Notes: generated by a model from the sequence alone, not told the origin. Counted from the first letter of the stretch, positions 44,955 through 54,030 are shown. The stretch is DNA of 64,000 bases from Hyphomicrobiales bacterium (GCA_900471605.1 UCEY01000002.1:248001-312000); one strand, 5' to 3'. Numbers and translations are program-made.

Positions 44955-45009
44955 CTTTTTAGCCACTTATTTAACGTGGCTGCAAGCCGACCGGCCAAAT
45001 CACCACGGG
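44955..45009 (-). ncRNA. SAM-II riboswitch aptamer
   Basis: The minus strand holds the compact SAM-II pattern: GTGGTGATTTGG, then GGCTTGCAGCCACG, TTAAATAA, GTGGC and TAAAAAG. The GCCAC / GTGGC pairing and the CTTGCAGCC core match the alphaproteobacterial metA/metZ element. It binds S-adenosylmethionine and lies upstream of metZ with a terminator, giving repression when SAM is high. Confidence 0.93.
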
Positions 45010-45093
45010 ATAAGACTGGCATAGCGCCGCGTCCCGCTTGCGTCAATGGCCGGCATTTGGTTTTGTCGCCTCGAAAACTTTAAGAGAGACATG

Positions 45094-46185
45094 ATGGCTC
45101 GCGAAACAGGAATTCTGGCGGACCGCGCAATCGCGGCGCTTTTCGACAGTGGACGGCTGATCTCCGAGCGCGAGCTCGATCGGGACCAGATCCAGCCGGC
45201 GAGCCTGGACCTGCGTCTGGGCGCCAAGGCCTTCCGGGTCCGGGCCAGCTTCATGCCGGGTCCGGCGAGCCTGGTCTCCGACAAGCTCGATCGCCTCAAG
45301 CTTCATGTCATCGACCTTTCCGAAGGCGCGGTGCTGGAAACCGGCTGCGTCTACATCGTGCCACTGATGGAGCGGCTCGATCTGCCGGCCAATATGTCGG
45401 CCTCGGCCAACCCGAAAAGCTCCACCGGCCGCCTCGACATCTTCACGCGTGTGATCACCGACTACGCCCAGGAATTCGACAAGATCCCCGCGGGCTATTC
45501 CGGTCCGCTCTATCTCGAAATCTCGCCGCGCACTTTCCCGATCGTCGTGCGTCGCGGTTCGCGCCTGTCGCAGATCCGCTTCCGGGTCGGCAATGCGCTG
45601 CTCGGCGAGCCGGACCTCTTGCAGCTCCACAATGACGAAACCCTGGTGGCATCCGCCAAGCCGAATGTCTCGGGCGGCGGTATCGCGCTGTCGATCGACT
45701 TGTCCGGCGACAGCGCCGGCCTGATCGGTTATCGCGGCAAGCATCACACGGCCGTCGTCGATGTCGACAAGAAGGCCCAGCACGACATCTTCGATTTCTG
45801 GGAGCCGCTTTACAGCCGCGGCCGCAACGAACTGATCCTCGATCCCGACGAGTTCTACATCCTCGTCTCGCGCGAGGCGGTGCACGTGCCGCCGCTCTAT
45901 GCGGCCGAGATGACGCCCTTCGATCCGCTGGTCGGCGAATTCCGGGTCCACTATGCCGGTTTCTTCGATCCGGGTTTTGGCCACGAGGCGGCGGGCGGGT
46001 GTGGCAGCCGCGCGGTGCTCGAAGTGCGCAGCCATGAGGTGCCCTTCATCCTCGAAGACGGCCAGATCGTCGGCCGGCTGGTTTACGAGCATATGCTGGA
46101 AAGACCCGAAGGCATGTACGGCACCGGCCTCGGCTCGAACTACCAGGCGCAGGGCTTGAAGCTCTCCAAGCATTTTCGCGCCTGA
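45094..46185 (+). CDS. dcd: dCTP deaminase, two-domain form
   Basis: A 363-residue protein, about twice the length of E. coli Dcd (193). Both halves look like the dUTPase/Dcd jelly roll: the first has IPAGYSGPLYLEI then SQIRFRVGN, the second has FFDPGFG...SRAVLEV then VGRLVYE. In Rhizobiales the enzyme is annotated as 2'-deoxycytidine 5'-triphosphate deaminase, turning dCTP to dUTP for thymidylate synthesis. Start at 45094, six bases after AAGAGAGA, is preferred to the ATG at 45091. It diverges from metZ across the SAM-II region. A tRNA follows 53 bases downstream. Confidence 0.85.
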   Translation: MARETGILADRAIAALFDSGRLISERELDRDQIQPASLDLRLGAKAFRVRASFMPGPASLVSDKLDRLKLHVIDLSEGAVLETGCVYIVPLMERLDLPANMSASANPKSSTGRLDIFTRVITDYAQEFDKIPAGYSGPLYLEISPRTFPIVVRRGSRLSQIRFRVGNALLGEPDLLQLHNDETLVASAKPNVSGGGIALSIDLSGDSAGLIGYRGKHHTAVVDVDKKAQHDIFDFWEPLYSRGRNELILDPDEFYILVSREAVHVPPLYAAEMTPFDPLVGEFRVHYAGFFDPGFGHEAAGGCGSRAVLEVRSHEVPFILEDGQIVGRLVYEHMLERPEGMYGTGLGSNYQAQGLKLSKHFRA

Positions 46186-46238
46186 GGCCACCTCCGGCTT
46201 GACACGCGGGGCCGTCTGTTAGAAGTCTGAAAACCGAC

Positions 46239-46312
46239 GCGGGTGTAGCTCAATGGTAGAGCAGCAGCTTCCCAAGCTGAATACGAGGGTTCGATTCCCT
46301 TCACCCGCTCCA
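46239..46312 (+). tRNA. tRNA-Gly (anticodon CCC)
   Basis: A 74-base cloverleaf. Acceptor GCGGGTG / CACCCGC, D arm GCTC..GAGC, anticodon loop TTCCCAA with stem GCAGC / GCTG, T arm GAGGG..CCCTT with one G-T pair, discriminator T and encoded CCA. Reads GGG. Confidence 0.97.
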
Positions 46313-46470
46313 GCCACCTTTCCACTGATGTCCTGCAACGTTGATTGCCGACGTGAGCCGCTGTGATCCCGCAGACATCGGACGCACACCCGGCAAGGCG
46401 CGGCAGCTGGCTGCTCCGTTGCCCATTTTGCCCGTGGGACCGCTGTGAATGAGATTGCGCAGTCGGTGGC

Positions 46471-46495
46471 CGCCGGGCGCATTGAGCGCCCGGCG
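46471..46495 (-). terminator. Hairpin at the end of the glp operon
   Basis: Perfect 10-base arms CGCCGGGCGC and GCGCCCGGCG around ATTGA lie just past the glpV stop. No T tract, so rho-independent activity is doubtful, but placement fits the operon end. The rest of the 190-base gap to tRNA-Gly is unremarkable. Confidence 0.5.
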
Positions 46496-46502
46496 AACCG
46501 GC

Positions 46503-48233
46503 TTATTTCTTGGCGTCAGCCCAGCTCTTTACGAGCTCGTCATAGTTGACGGTGACCGGCTTTTCCTTCTCGTTGCCGATCTTGAGCTGCGGAGCGAGGT
46601 TGCCTTTCGCGACGGCATCCTTGTTCCAGTATGCGAGATCGTGTTCCTCGGCGAGCTTCGGCCCGATGTCGCCCTGGACCTTGGCGCGCTCCAGGCGCTG
46701 CAGGACCTTTTCCTGCTCGGAGCAAAGCGAGTCCATGGCCGCCTGCGCGGTCTTGGCGCCCGAGGACGCGTCGCCGATCGCCTGCCACCAGAGCTGTGCG
46801 AGCTTCGGATAGTCAGGCACGTTCGTGCCGGTCGGCGACCACTGGACGCGGGCCGGGGAACGATAGAACTCGATCAGACCGCCGAGCTTCGGCGCGCGGT
46901 CCGTGAAGCTCTTGTGCCGGATGGTGCTCTCGCGGATCAATGTCAGGCCGACATGGCTCTTCTTGACGTCCACCGTCTTCGAGGTAACGAACTGGGCGTA
47001 GAGCCAGGCCGCCTTGGCGCGATTGGTGGGTGTCGACTTCATCAGCGTCCAGGAGCCGACGTCCTGATAGCCGAGCTTCATGCCGTCCTTCCAGTAGACG
47101 CCATGCGGAGACGGGGCGAAACGCCATTTCGGCGTGCCGTCCTGGTTCATGACCGGCAGGCCGGGCTTGACCATGTCGGCGGTGAACGCCGTGTACATGA
47201 ACATCTGCTGGGCGATCTCGCCCTGAGCCGGCACCGGTCCGGATTCGGAGAAGGTCATGCCCTGGGCGGCGGCCGGCGCATAGGCCTTCAGCCAGTCGAG
47301 GTATTTCTGGATCGAGTAGACGGCTGCCGGGCCGTTCGTATCGCCGCCGCGCGCGACGCAGGAGCCGACCGGACGGGACTTTTCGTCAACCTTGATACCC
47401 CATTCGTCGACGGGCAGGCCGTTCGGCAGTCCCTTGTCGCCGTTGCCCGCCATCGACAGCCAGGCGTCGGTGAAACGCCAGCCGAGCGAGGGGTCCTTCT
47501 TGCCGTAGTCCATGTGGCCATAGACCTTCTTGCCTCCGACATCGCGGCCGGTGAAGAAGGCGGCAATGTCCTCATAGGCGGACCAGTTCACCGGAACACC
47601 GAGGTCGTAGCCGTATTTCGCCTTGAAATCGGCCTTGTTCTTCTCGTCGTTGAACCAGTCGTAGCGGAACCAGTAGAGGTTGGCGAACTGCTGGTCGGGC
47701 AGCTGGTAGAGCTTCTTGTCCGGTGCCGTCGTGAACTTGAGGCCGATGAAGTCCTCAAGGTCGAGGCCGGGATTGGTGACGTCCTTGCCTTCGCCGGCCA
47801 TCCAGTCGGTGAGCGAGCGGGCCTGCTGGTAACGCCAATGCGTGCCGATCAGGTCGGAGTCGTTGACATAGGCGTCGTAGATGTTCTCGCCCGACTGCAT
47901 CTGCGTCTGCAGCTTTTCGACGACGTCGCCTTCGCCGATCAGGTCGTGGGTGACCTTGATGCCGGTGATCGCGGCGAATGCCTGCGCCAGAACCTTCGAT
48001 TCATACTCGTGCGTGGTCAGCGTTTCGGAAACGACCTTGATATCCATGCCGGCAAAAGGCTTCGCCGCATCGATGAACCACTGCATTTCCTTTTCCTGCT
48101 CGGCGCGGGAAAGCGTCGAGAGTTCGCCGACTTCCTTGTCCAGGAACTGTTTTGCCTCGTCCATGCCGGCATAGGCGGAGCCGGCCAGAGCCAGCAACGC
48201 CGCTGCCGTCGTTGTCATAAGATGCCGTCGCAT
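46503..48233 (-). CDS. glpV: Glycerol ABC transporter substrate-binding protein
   Basis: A 576-residue secreted binding protein with a signal peptide (MTTTAAALLALAGSAYAG). It belongs to the ABC solute-binding family 1 and is longer than sugar-binding relatives. In Rhizobium leguminosarum the gene at this position of glpRDSTPQUV encodes GlpV. The middle contains IKVTHDLIGEGDVVEKLQTQMQSG and YDAYVNDSDLIGTHWRYQ, and the C-terminus EHDLAYWNKDAVAKG. Ligand is presumed glycerol from gene order. GGAGG precedes the ATG at 48233. Last gene of the operon. Confidence 0.9.
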   Translation of the reverse strand: MRRHLMTTTAAALLALAGSAYAGMDEAKQFLDKEVGELSTLSRAEQEKEMQWFIDAAKPFAGMDIKVVSETLTTHEYESKVLAQAFAAITGIKVTHDLIGEGDVVEKLQTQMQSGENIYDAYVNDSDLIGTHWRYQQARSLTDWMAGEGKDVTNPGLDLEDFIGLKFTTAPDKKLYQLPDQQFANLYWFRYDWFNDEKNKADFKAKYGYDLGVPVNWSAYEDIAAFFTGRDVGGKKVYGHMDYGKKDPSLGWRFTDAWLSMAGNGDKGLPNGLPVDEWGIKVDEKSRPVGSCVARGGDTNGPAAVYSIQKYLDWLKAYAPAAAQGMTFSESGPVPAQGEIAQQMFMYTAFTADMVKPGLPVMNQDGTPKWRFAPSPHGVYWKDGMKLGYQDVGSWTLMKSTPTNRAKAAWLYAQFVTSKTVDVKKSHVGLTLIRESTIRHKSFTDRAPKLGGLIEFYRSPARVQWSPTGTNVPDYPKLAQLWWQAIGDASSGAKTAQAAMDSLCSEQEKVLQRLERAKVQGDIGPKLAEEHDLAYWNKDAVAKGNLAPQLKIGNEKEKPVTVNYDELVKSWADAKK

Positions 48234-48307
48234 TTTATCCTCCCAGAGTTTTGCGATTGCGAGTTCGTATCGAGCGACGGTCCTCCCGCCGCCTTTTCAG
48301 CTTGCCT

Positions 48308-48589
48308 TCAGACGAAGCGGAAGACGCCGATGGCGTAGACCACTGCCAGGGCAAGAGCCCACCACAGGTTGGGGCCGATGAACCCCAGCCATGCGAGATG
48401 AATGAATGCCGCCCCGAGCAGCGAGATGAACAGCCGATCCCCCCGTGTCGTCTCGAAGCGCAGGATGCCGATCCGGGGAGAACCGCCCGGTGCGAAATAT
48501 TCCCATATGCTCATGCCGATGAGCAGTACCAGGATCGTCAGAAAGAACATGGCCGTCGGCAGTGTCCAGGCCATCCACGAAAAGCTCAT
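48308..48589 (-). CDS. glpU: Small membrane protein of the glycerol transporter operon (DUF2160)
   Basis: A 93-residue protein with about three membrane segments: WTLPTAMFFLTILVLLIG near 8-26, RLFISLLGAAFIHLAWLGFI near 51-71 and WWALALAVVYAIGVF near 75-91. Matches the DUF2160/GlpU proteins that sit between glpQ and glpV in rhizobial glycerol operons. The function has not been defined to my knowledge; its constant presence suggests a role in transporter assembly. 16 bases after glpQ. Confidence 0.87.
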   Translation of the reverse strand: MSFSWMAWTLPTAMFFLTILVLLIGMSIWEYFAPGGSPRIGILRFETTRGDRLFISLLGAAFIHLAWLGFIGPNLWWALALAVVYAIGVFRFV

Positions 48590-48605
48590 GCTTGGTTCCT
48601 CCGCA

Positions 48606-49433
48606 TCAGACGCGGCCGAGGGCGAAGCCCTTGGCGATGTAGTTTCGAACGAAATAGATGACGAGCGCGCCGGGAACGATGGTCAGCACGCCGGCCGCCG
48701 CCAGCACGCCCCAGTCCATGCCCGAGGCCGAGACCGTACGTGTCATGATGGCGGAAATCGGCTTGGCATCGGTCGTGGTCAGCGTGCGCGCGAGCAGCAG
48801 TTCCACCCAGGAAAACATGAAGCAGAAGAAGGCGGCGACCCCGATACCCGATGCGATCAGCGGCATGAAGATCTTCACGAAGAACCGGGGGAAGGAATAA
48901 CCGTCGATATAGGCCGTCTCGTCGATTTCCTTCGGCACGCCCGACATGAAACCTTCCAGGATCCACACCGCAAGCGGCACGTTGAACAGGCAATGGGCAA
49001 GGGCGACGGCGATATGCGTGTCGATGAGACCGAAGGCGGAATAGAGCTGGAAGAACGGCAGGGCGAAGACGGCCGGCGGCGCCATGCGGTTGGTGAGCAG
49101 CCAGAAGAACAGGTGCTTGTCGCCGAGGAACCGGTAGCGCGAAAAAGCGTAGGCGGCCGGCAACGCCGCCAGCACTGAAATCAGCGTGTTCAGCACCACA
49201 TAGATGATGGAATTGATATAGCCGTTGTACCAGGAAGGATCGGTGAAGATCACCATGTAGTTCCTGAATGTCGGGTTCTGCGGCCAGAGGGAGAACGCGC
49301 CGGTGATCTCCGCATTCTCCTTGAAGCTCATGTTGGCGAGCCAGTAGATCGGCAGCAGCAGGAAGACGATGTAGATCGTCGAGACCAGCCAGGAGAGATT
49401 GCCTGCGGGCTTGTATTTGATTGTTTTCGCCAT
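48606..49433 (-). CDS. glpQ: Glycerol ABC transporter permease
   Basis: A 275-residue MalG-type permease with six membrane segments. The coupling helix EIDETAYIDGYSFPRFF(V)KIFMPLI carries the EAA pattern that contacts the ATPases. An N-terminal segment (SWLVSTIYIVFLLLPIYWLANMSF) begins the membrane domain. Pairs with GlpP. The gene has a GAGGAG upstream of its ATG and a 16-base gap after glpP. Confidence 0.92.
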   Translation of the reverse strand: MAKTIKYKPAGNLSWLVSTIYIVFLLLPIYWLANMSFKENAEITGAFSLWPQNPTFRNYMVIFTDPSWYNGYINSIIYVVLNTLISVLAALPAAYAFSRYRFLGDKHLFFWLLTNRMAPPAVFALPFFQLYSAFGLIDTHIAVALAHCLFNVPLAVWILEGFMSGVPKEIDETAYIDGYSFPRFFVKIFMPLIASGIGVAAFFCFMFSWVELLLARTLTTTDAKPISAIMTRTVSASGMDWGVLAAAGVLTIVPGALVIYFVRNYIAKGFALGRV

Positions 49434-49449
49434 TGTTCCTCTCCTCCCG

Positions 49450-50316
49450 TTAGGCGTCTGCGTCGCTGCTGGTCATCACGGTGTAGAAGATCCATGACAG
49501 CAGCAGGATGATCAGGAAGTAGATGATCGACATGGCCGCCGCCGGCCCGAGGTCGAACTGACCGACGGCCGTCTTGACGAGATCGATCGACAGGAAGGTC
49601 GTGGAGTTGCCGGGCCCCCCGCCGGTGACCACGAAAGGCTCGGTATAGATCATGAAACTGTCCATGAAGCGCAGGAGGACGGCGATCAGCAGCACCCGCT
49701 TCATCTTCGGCAGCTGGATGTAGCGGAATACCGACCATCGCGAGGCGCCATCGATCTTGGCCGCCTGGTAATAGGCATCCGGAATGGAGACGAGACCGGC
49801 ATAGCACAGGAGCACGACGAGGCTCGTCCAGTGCCAGACATCCATGATGATGACGGTGATCCAGGCGTCCACGGGATCGCGGACGTAGTTGTAGTCAACG
49901 CCGAGCGCCGCCAGGGTGTAACCGAGAAGGCCGATATCGACCCGCCCGAACACCTGCCAGATGGTGCCGACGACATTCCACGGGATAAGCAGCGGAAGCG
50001 CCATCAGCACCAGGCAGACCGGCACGCCGATCCCCTTTTTCGGCATGTTCAGCGCGATGAAGATGCCGAGCGGAATTTCCAGGATGAGGATGATGAAGGA
50101 GAACAGCAGATTGCGCTGTAGGGCCTCCCAAAACCGGGCTGAATGCAGGATGTCGTCGAACCAGTCGGTGCCGGCCCAGAAGAACTCGTTGTTGCCGAAC
50201 GTATCCTGGACCGAATAATTCACCACCGTCATCAGCGGAATGACCGCGGAAAAGGCGACGAGCAGCAGCACGGGCAGCACCAGAAACCAGGCCTTGTTGT
50301 TCCAGGTCTTTTCCAT
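49450..50316 (-). CDS. glpP: Glycerol ABC transporter permease
   Basis: A 288-residue MalF-type permease with six predicted membrane helices. The EAA coupling region reads YYQAAKIDGASRWSVFRYIQL (first residues shown), typical of carbohydrate importers. The first hydrophobic segment is FLVLPVLLLVAFSAVIPLMTVV. Together with GlpQ it makes the path for glycerol in the inner membrane. It follows glpT by three bases, so co-translation is likely. Confidence 0.92.
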   Translation of the reverse strand: MEKTWNNKAWFLVLPVLLLVAFSAVIPLMTVVNYSVQDTFGNNEFFWAGTDWFDDILHSARFWEALQRNLLFSFIILILEIPLGIFIALNMPKKGIGVPVCLVLMALPLLIPWNVVGTIWQVFGRVDIGLLGYTLAALGVDYNYVRDPVDAWITVIIMDVWHWTSLVVLLCYAGLVSIPDAYYQAAKIDGASRWSVFRYIQLPKMKRVLLIAVLLRFMDSFMIYTEPFVVTGGGPGNSTTFLSIDLVKTAVGQFDLGPAAAMSIIYFLIILLLSWIFYTVMTSSDADA

Positions 50317-50319
50317 GGT

Positions 50320-51390
50320 TCAGGCCTCCCTGCCGACACGCCACGAATTGGCATAGATATTCAAGGCGCCGGGATCGAATGTGACGCGAGGCTCAGCCGG
50401 AAACTCGATATCCTCGGAGGCGACGATGGCGATCGGCTGACCGGCGAGGTTGGCGCGAACGATCTTCCGCCGGCCGATATCCTCGACGCGCGTCACCGTC
50501 ACGGGCATGCCTTCGCGGCCGATGCGAATGAATTCCGGCCGGATGCCGAGCTCGACCTTGTCTCCCGCGGCGATCCTTGGTGCATGGTCGAGGGCGATCG
50601 TCTCGCTCCCGAGCGTGATCGTGCTTCCATGGACTTCGGCGGGCATCACGTTCATGCCGGGCGAGCCGATGAAATAACCGACGAATGTATGGCTCGGCCT
50701 CTCGAATAGCTCGGCCGGCGTTCCGATCTGGACGATCTGCCCGTCGTACATGACGACGACCTTGTCCGCGAAGGTGAGTGCCTCCGTCTGGTCGTGGGTG
50801 ACGTAGACCATGGTGAAGCCGAACTGCTTGTGGAAGCGCTTCAGCTGCGAGCGGAGCACCCATTTCATATGCGGATCGATGACCGTCAGCGGCTCGTCGA
50901 AAAGGATCGCGTTGACGTCGTTGCGGACGAGACCGCGCCCGAGCGAGATCTTCTGTTTCTGGTCGGCCGTCAGCCGCTGGGCCTTGCGGTTCGACCAGTC
51001 GGCGAGGTCGATGATATCGAGCATTTCCCGGACACGGCGATCGACATCGGGTTCCGCAATGCCCCGGTTTCGCAGGGGAAATGCCAGATTGTCGTAAACC
51101 GTCATCGTGTCGTAGATGACCGGAAACTGGAAAACCTGGGCTATGTTGCGTTCCTGCGTGGAAAGATTGGTGACGTCGTTTCCATCGAAGAGGATGCGTC
51201 CGTGGGACGGCTGCAGCAGGCCCGAAATGATGTTCAAAAGGGTGGTCTTGCCGCATCCGGAAGGGCCGAGCAGGGCATAGGCGCCGCCATCGGCCCATTC
51301 GTGGTCCACCTCGCGCAGCGCGTAGGCCGCGTCGGACTTGGGGTTGGGGCCGTAGGCGTGGCGGATGTGATCGAGCGTGATGCGTGCCAT
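50320..51390 (-). CDS. glpT: Glycerol ABC transporter ATP-binding protein GlpT
   Basis: A 356-residue MalK-type ATPase. Walker A GPSGCGKTT (42-50), Q-loop QVFQFPVIYD, Walker B AILFDEP (161-167) and switch His199 in VTHDQTEAL are all canonical, but the ABC signature, normally LSGGQ, reads LTADQ (140-144, in QRLTADQKQKISLG). The C-terminal 120 residues form the MalK-type regulatory OB domain. The partner GlpS has a normal signature but no switch His, so the two look complementary. The ATG at 51390 has AAGGAGG; the TTG at 51405 overlapping the glpS stop is not used. Confidence 0.93.
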   Translation of the reverse strand: MARITLDHIRHAYGPNPKSDAAYALREVDHEWADGGAYALLGPSGCGKTTLLNIISGLLQPSHGRILFDGNDVTNLSTQERNIAQVFQFPVIYDTMTVYDNLAFPLRNRGIAEPDVDRRVREMLDIIDLADWSNRKAQRLTADQKQKISLGRGLVRNDVNAILFDEPLTVIDPHMKWVLRSQLKRFHKQFGFTMVYVTHDQTEALTFADKVVVMYDGQIVQIGTPAELFERPSHTFVGYFIGSPGMNVMPAEVHGSTITLGSETIALDHAPRIAAGDKVELGIRPEFIRIGREGMPVTVTRVEDIGRRKIVRANLAGQPIAIVASEDIEFPAEPRVTFDPGALNIYANSWRVGREA

Positions 51391-51401
51391 GTCCGCCTCC
51401 T

Positions 51402-52472
51402 TCAAGCCGCCGCCGCGATGGCGCGGCCGTCTGTTCCGAAAGCCATCAGATGGCGGGTATCCAGGAACAGCTCGATTTCCGTATCCGGATCGATGTCGTG
51501 GATGCCGGGGGCGAGCATGACCCAGCGCACGCCATTGTAGTGCATATGCACGAAGCTCTCCGAGCCGGTGATTTCCGAGATCTGGGTTTGCGCCTTGAGC
51601 CTTGCTGCACTGCCTGTCTGCGCCGTCAGCCCCAGGTGATGGGGGTGGAAGGCGATCGTCACCCGGCCGTCCGGCACGCCGGACAGATGCGCCGGTACGG
51701 CAAGGCTGTCCGTTCCCTGGTACTGGAACGAGCCGCCGGCTTTGACCACCTCGATGAAGTTGAGGGGCGGATCGGCAAATGTCTTGGCTGTGACGAGGTC
51801 CGCCGGGCGGCGATAGACGTCGATCGTCGGCCCGAATTGCGTGATCCTTCCTTCCGAGAGCGTCGCTGTATTGCCGCCGAGCAGCAGGGCCTCGGATGGT
51901 TCGGTCGTCGCATAAACGAAGATCGCGCCGGATTGCGCGAAGATCTTCGGCAGTTCCTCGCGCAATTCCTCGCGAAGCTTGTAGTCGAGATTGGCGAGCG
52001 GCTCGTCCATGAGCACAAGGCTCGCATTCTTGACGAGCGCGCGGGCGAGCGCGGTGCGCTGCTGCTGTCCGCCGGAAAGGTTGAGCGGCGTCCGATCGAG
52101 ATAGGGCGTCAACCGCAGCAGTTCGGCAGCCTTGCGGACTTCCCGGTCGATCGTCGTGGCGTCCTTGCCGGCGATCCGCATCGGGGACGCGATGTTTTCG
52201 TAGACGGTCAGCGCCGGATAGTTGATGAACTGCTGGTAGACCATCGCGACGTTGCGTTTCTGCACGGCAACGCCGGTGACGTCGGCGCCGTCGAAAAACA
52301 CCGAGCCGCTGGTCGGGCGGTCCAGCCCGGCCATCAACCGCATGAGCGAGGTCTTGCCCGACAGCGTCGGGCCAAGCAATACGTTCAGCGTGCCGCGATC
52401 CAGGGCAAGATTGGTCGGATGAATATGATATTCACCTCCCACCATCTTGGCGACGTTGCGCATTTCCAGCAT
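51402..52472 (-). CDS. glpS: Glycerol ABC transporter ATP-binding protein GlpS
   Basis: A 356-residue MalK-type ATPase. Walker A GPTLSGKTS (34-42), signature LSGGQ (132-136) and Walker B LVLMDEP (152-158) are present. The switch region reads YATTEPSEA (187-195) where partners read YVTHDQ-EA, so the catalytic His is a Thr (190). With GlpT's degenerate signature, one composite ATP site of a GlpS-GlpT dimer should be fully canonical and the other degenerate at both positions. C-terminal regulatory domain present. It follows glpD by about 40 bases. Confidence 0.93.
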   Translation of the reverse strand: MLEMRNVAKMVGGEYHIHPTNLALDRGTLNVLLGPTLSGKTSLMRLMAGLDRPTSGSVFFDGADVTGVAVQKRNVAMVYQQFINYPALTVYENIASPMRIAGKDATTIDREVRKAAELLRLTPYLDRTPLNLSGGQQQRTALARALVKNASLVLMDEPLANLDYKLREELREELPKIFAQSGAIFVYATTEPSEALLLGGNTATLSEGRITQFGPTIDVYRRPADLVTAKTFADPPLNFIEVVKAGGSFQYQGTDSLAVPAHLSGVPDGRVTIAFHPHHLGLTAQTGSAARLKAQTQISEITGSESFVHMHYNGVRWVMLAPGIHDIDPDTEIELFLDTRHLMAFGTDGRAIAAAA

Positions 52473-52512
52473 TCGGGTTCCCGTGCCTCCTCACACCGGG
52501 AACACATGCCGC

Positions 52513-54030
52513 TTATCCAGCCATTTTTGCCGGTATAGCGGCCATGTACTCCTCCAGATATTCCTTTTGCTTCTCACTCAGCCGCAAACCGTCCTTGGTT
52601 CTCCGCCACAGCACATCCTCCGCGCTCATGGCCCATTCACGGTCGACAAGATATTTGACTTCGGCCTCGTAGAGATCGCCGCCGAAGTGATGACCAAGAT
52701 CCTCCATCTTGGTTGCGCTGTCGAGGAGTGCAACCGAGCATGTTCCGTATCGGCGAACCAGGCGCCGCGCATGCCTTTCCTCCAGAAAGGGATAACGGGC
52801 CCTGAGCTTTGCGACTTCTTCCTCGTAGCCCTGGGCTGCAAAATCGCCGCCGGGCAGGTGGCTTTTCCCCGTCCAGGGCTGGCCCTTGGCTCCGATCGCT
52901 TCGGCGATCTTCTCCAGCGCATGTTCGGAAAGCCGCCGATAGGTGGTCAGCTTGCCGCCGAAGACGTTGAGCACCGGCGCGTCCTGCGTGTAATCGAGCT
53001 TCAGCACGTAGTCGCGCGTTGCTTCCTGCGCCTTGGAAGCGCCGTCGTCGAAAAGCGGGCGAACCGCCGAATAGGTCCAGACGATGTCCGCCGGGGTCAC
53101 CGGCTCCCGGAAATACTCGCTCGCCGCATTGCAGAGATAGGTCGTCTCCTCCTCGGAGATCTTCACGTCTCTGGGGTTGCCGGAATAATCCCTGTCCGTC
53201 GTGCCGATAAGGGTGAAGTCGTTCTCGTAGGGGATCGCGAAAATGATGCGATTGTCCCGGTTCTGGAAGAAATAGGCGCGGGTGCCCTCGAACTTCCTTT
53301 TCACGACGATATGGCTGCCCTGGACCAGGCGCACATGGCGGGCGTCGTTGTTGCCGAACGCCTCGCGGATCACCTGGTCCACCCAGGGGCCGGCAGCATT
53401 CACCAGCATGCGGGCCTGATAGGTGGCGGTCCGGCCGGTGCGGGCATCGAGCGTGCCGATCGTCCACAGGCCATTTTCCCGACGGGCGGAAACAACTTGG
53501 GTGCGCGGCAGGATCAGAGCGCCGCGATCGGCCGCGTCGCGAGCGTTGAGCACCACCATCCGGGCGTCGTCGACCCAGCCGTCGGAATATTCGAATGCCT
53601 TGGTGAAAAGCGGCTTCAGAGGCTTTCCGGCCGGGTCCGTGCGCATGTCGAGCACGGCTGTCGGAGGCAGCAGCTTTCGGCCGCCGAGATGGTCATAGAG
53701 AAACAGGCCGAGGCGGATCAGCCATGCCGGCCGGATCCCGCCCTTGTGATAGGGCAGCACAAAACGCATCGGCCAGATGATGTGCGGAGCCATCGCCCAG
53801 AGGGTTTCGCGCTCCATCAGCGATTCCCGCACGAGCCGGAATTCGTAATGTTCGAGATAGCGCAGGCCGCCATGGATGAGCTTGGTGGCGCCGGAGGACG
53901 TGCCCGAGGCAAAATCGTCCATCTCCGCGAGCGCAACGGAATAACCGCGCCCGACCGCGTCGCGCGCAATGCCGCAGCCGTTGATGCCGCCGCCGATCAC
54001 GAAGATGTCGTGGATTTCCTGCCCCATCAT
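52513..54030 (-). CDS. glpD: Glycerol-3-phosphate dehydrogenase, aerobic
   Basis: A 505-residue FAD enzyme that oxidises glycerol-3-phosphate to dihydroxyacetone phosphate at the membrane and passes electrons to quinone. FAD motif DIFVIGGGINGCGIARDAVGRG near residue 7, then ASGTSSGATKLIHGGLRYLEHYEF, the classic GlpD signature. Substrate region TTDRDYSGNP and the C-terminal domain NVFGGKLTTYRRLSEH are present. First structural gene after glpR. ATGATG at the start: GAGGG precedes. Confidence 0.95.
   Translation of the reverse strand: MMGQEIHDIFVIGGGINGCGIARDAVGRGYSVALAEMDDFASGTSSGATKLIHGGLRYLEHYEFRLVRESLMERETLWAMAPHIIWPMRFVLPYHKGGIRPAWLIRLGLFLYDHLGGRKLLPPTAVLDMRTDPAGKPLKPLFTKAFEYSDGWVDDARMVVLNARDAADRGALILPRTQVVSARRENGLWTIGTLDARTGRTATYQARMLVNAAGPWVDQVIREAFGNNDARHVRLVQGSHIVVKRKFEGTRAYFFQNRDNRIIFAIPYENDFTLIGTTDRDYSGNPRDVKISEEETTYLCNAASEYFREPVTPADIVWTYSAVRPLFDDGASKAQEATRDYVLKLDYTQDAPVLNVFGGKLTTYRRLSEHALEKIAEAIGAKGQPWTGKSHLPGGDFAAQGYEEEVAKLRARYPFLEERHARRLVRRYGTCSVALLDSATKMEDLGHHFGGDLYEAEVKYLVDREWAMSAEDVLWRRTKDGLRLSEKQKEYLEEYMAAIPAKMAG

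Noticed and set aside
46449..48338. A 629-codon frame opposite glpV
   Set aside because: Antisense shadow of glpV, which has a signal peptide, a ribosome-binding site and operon context.
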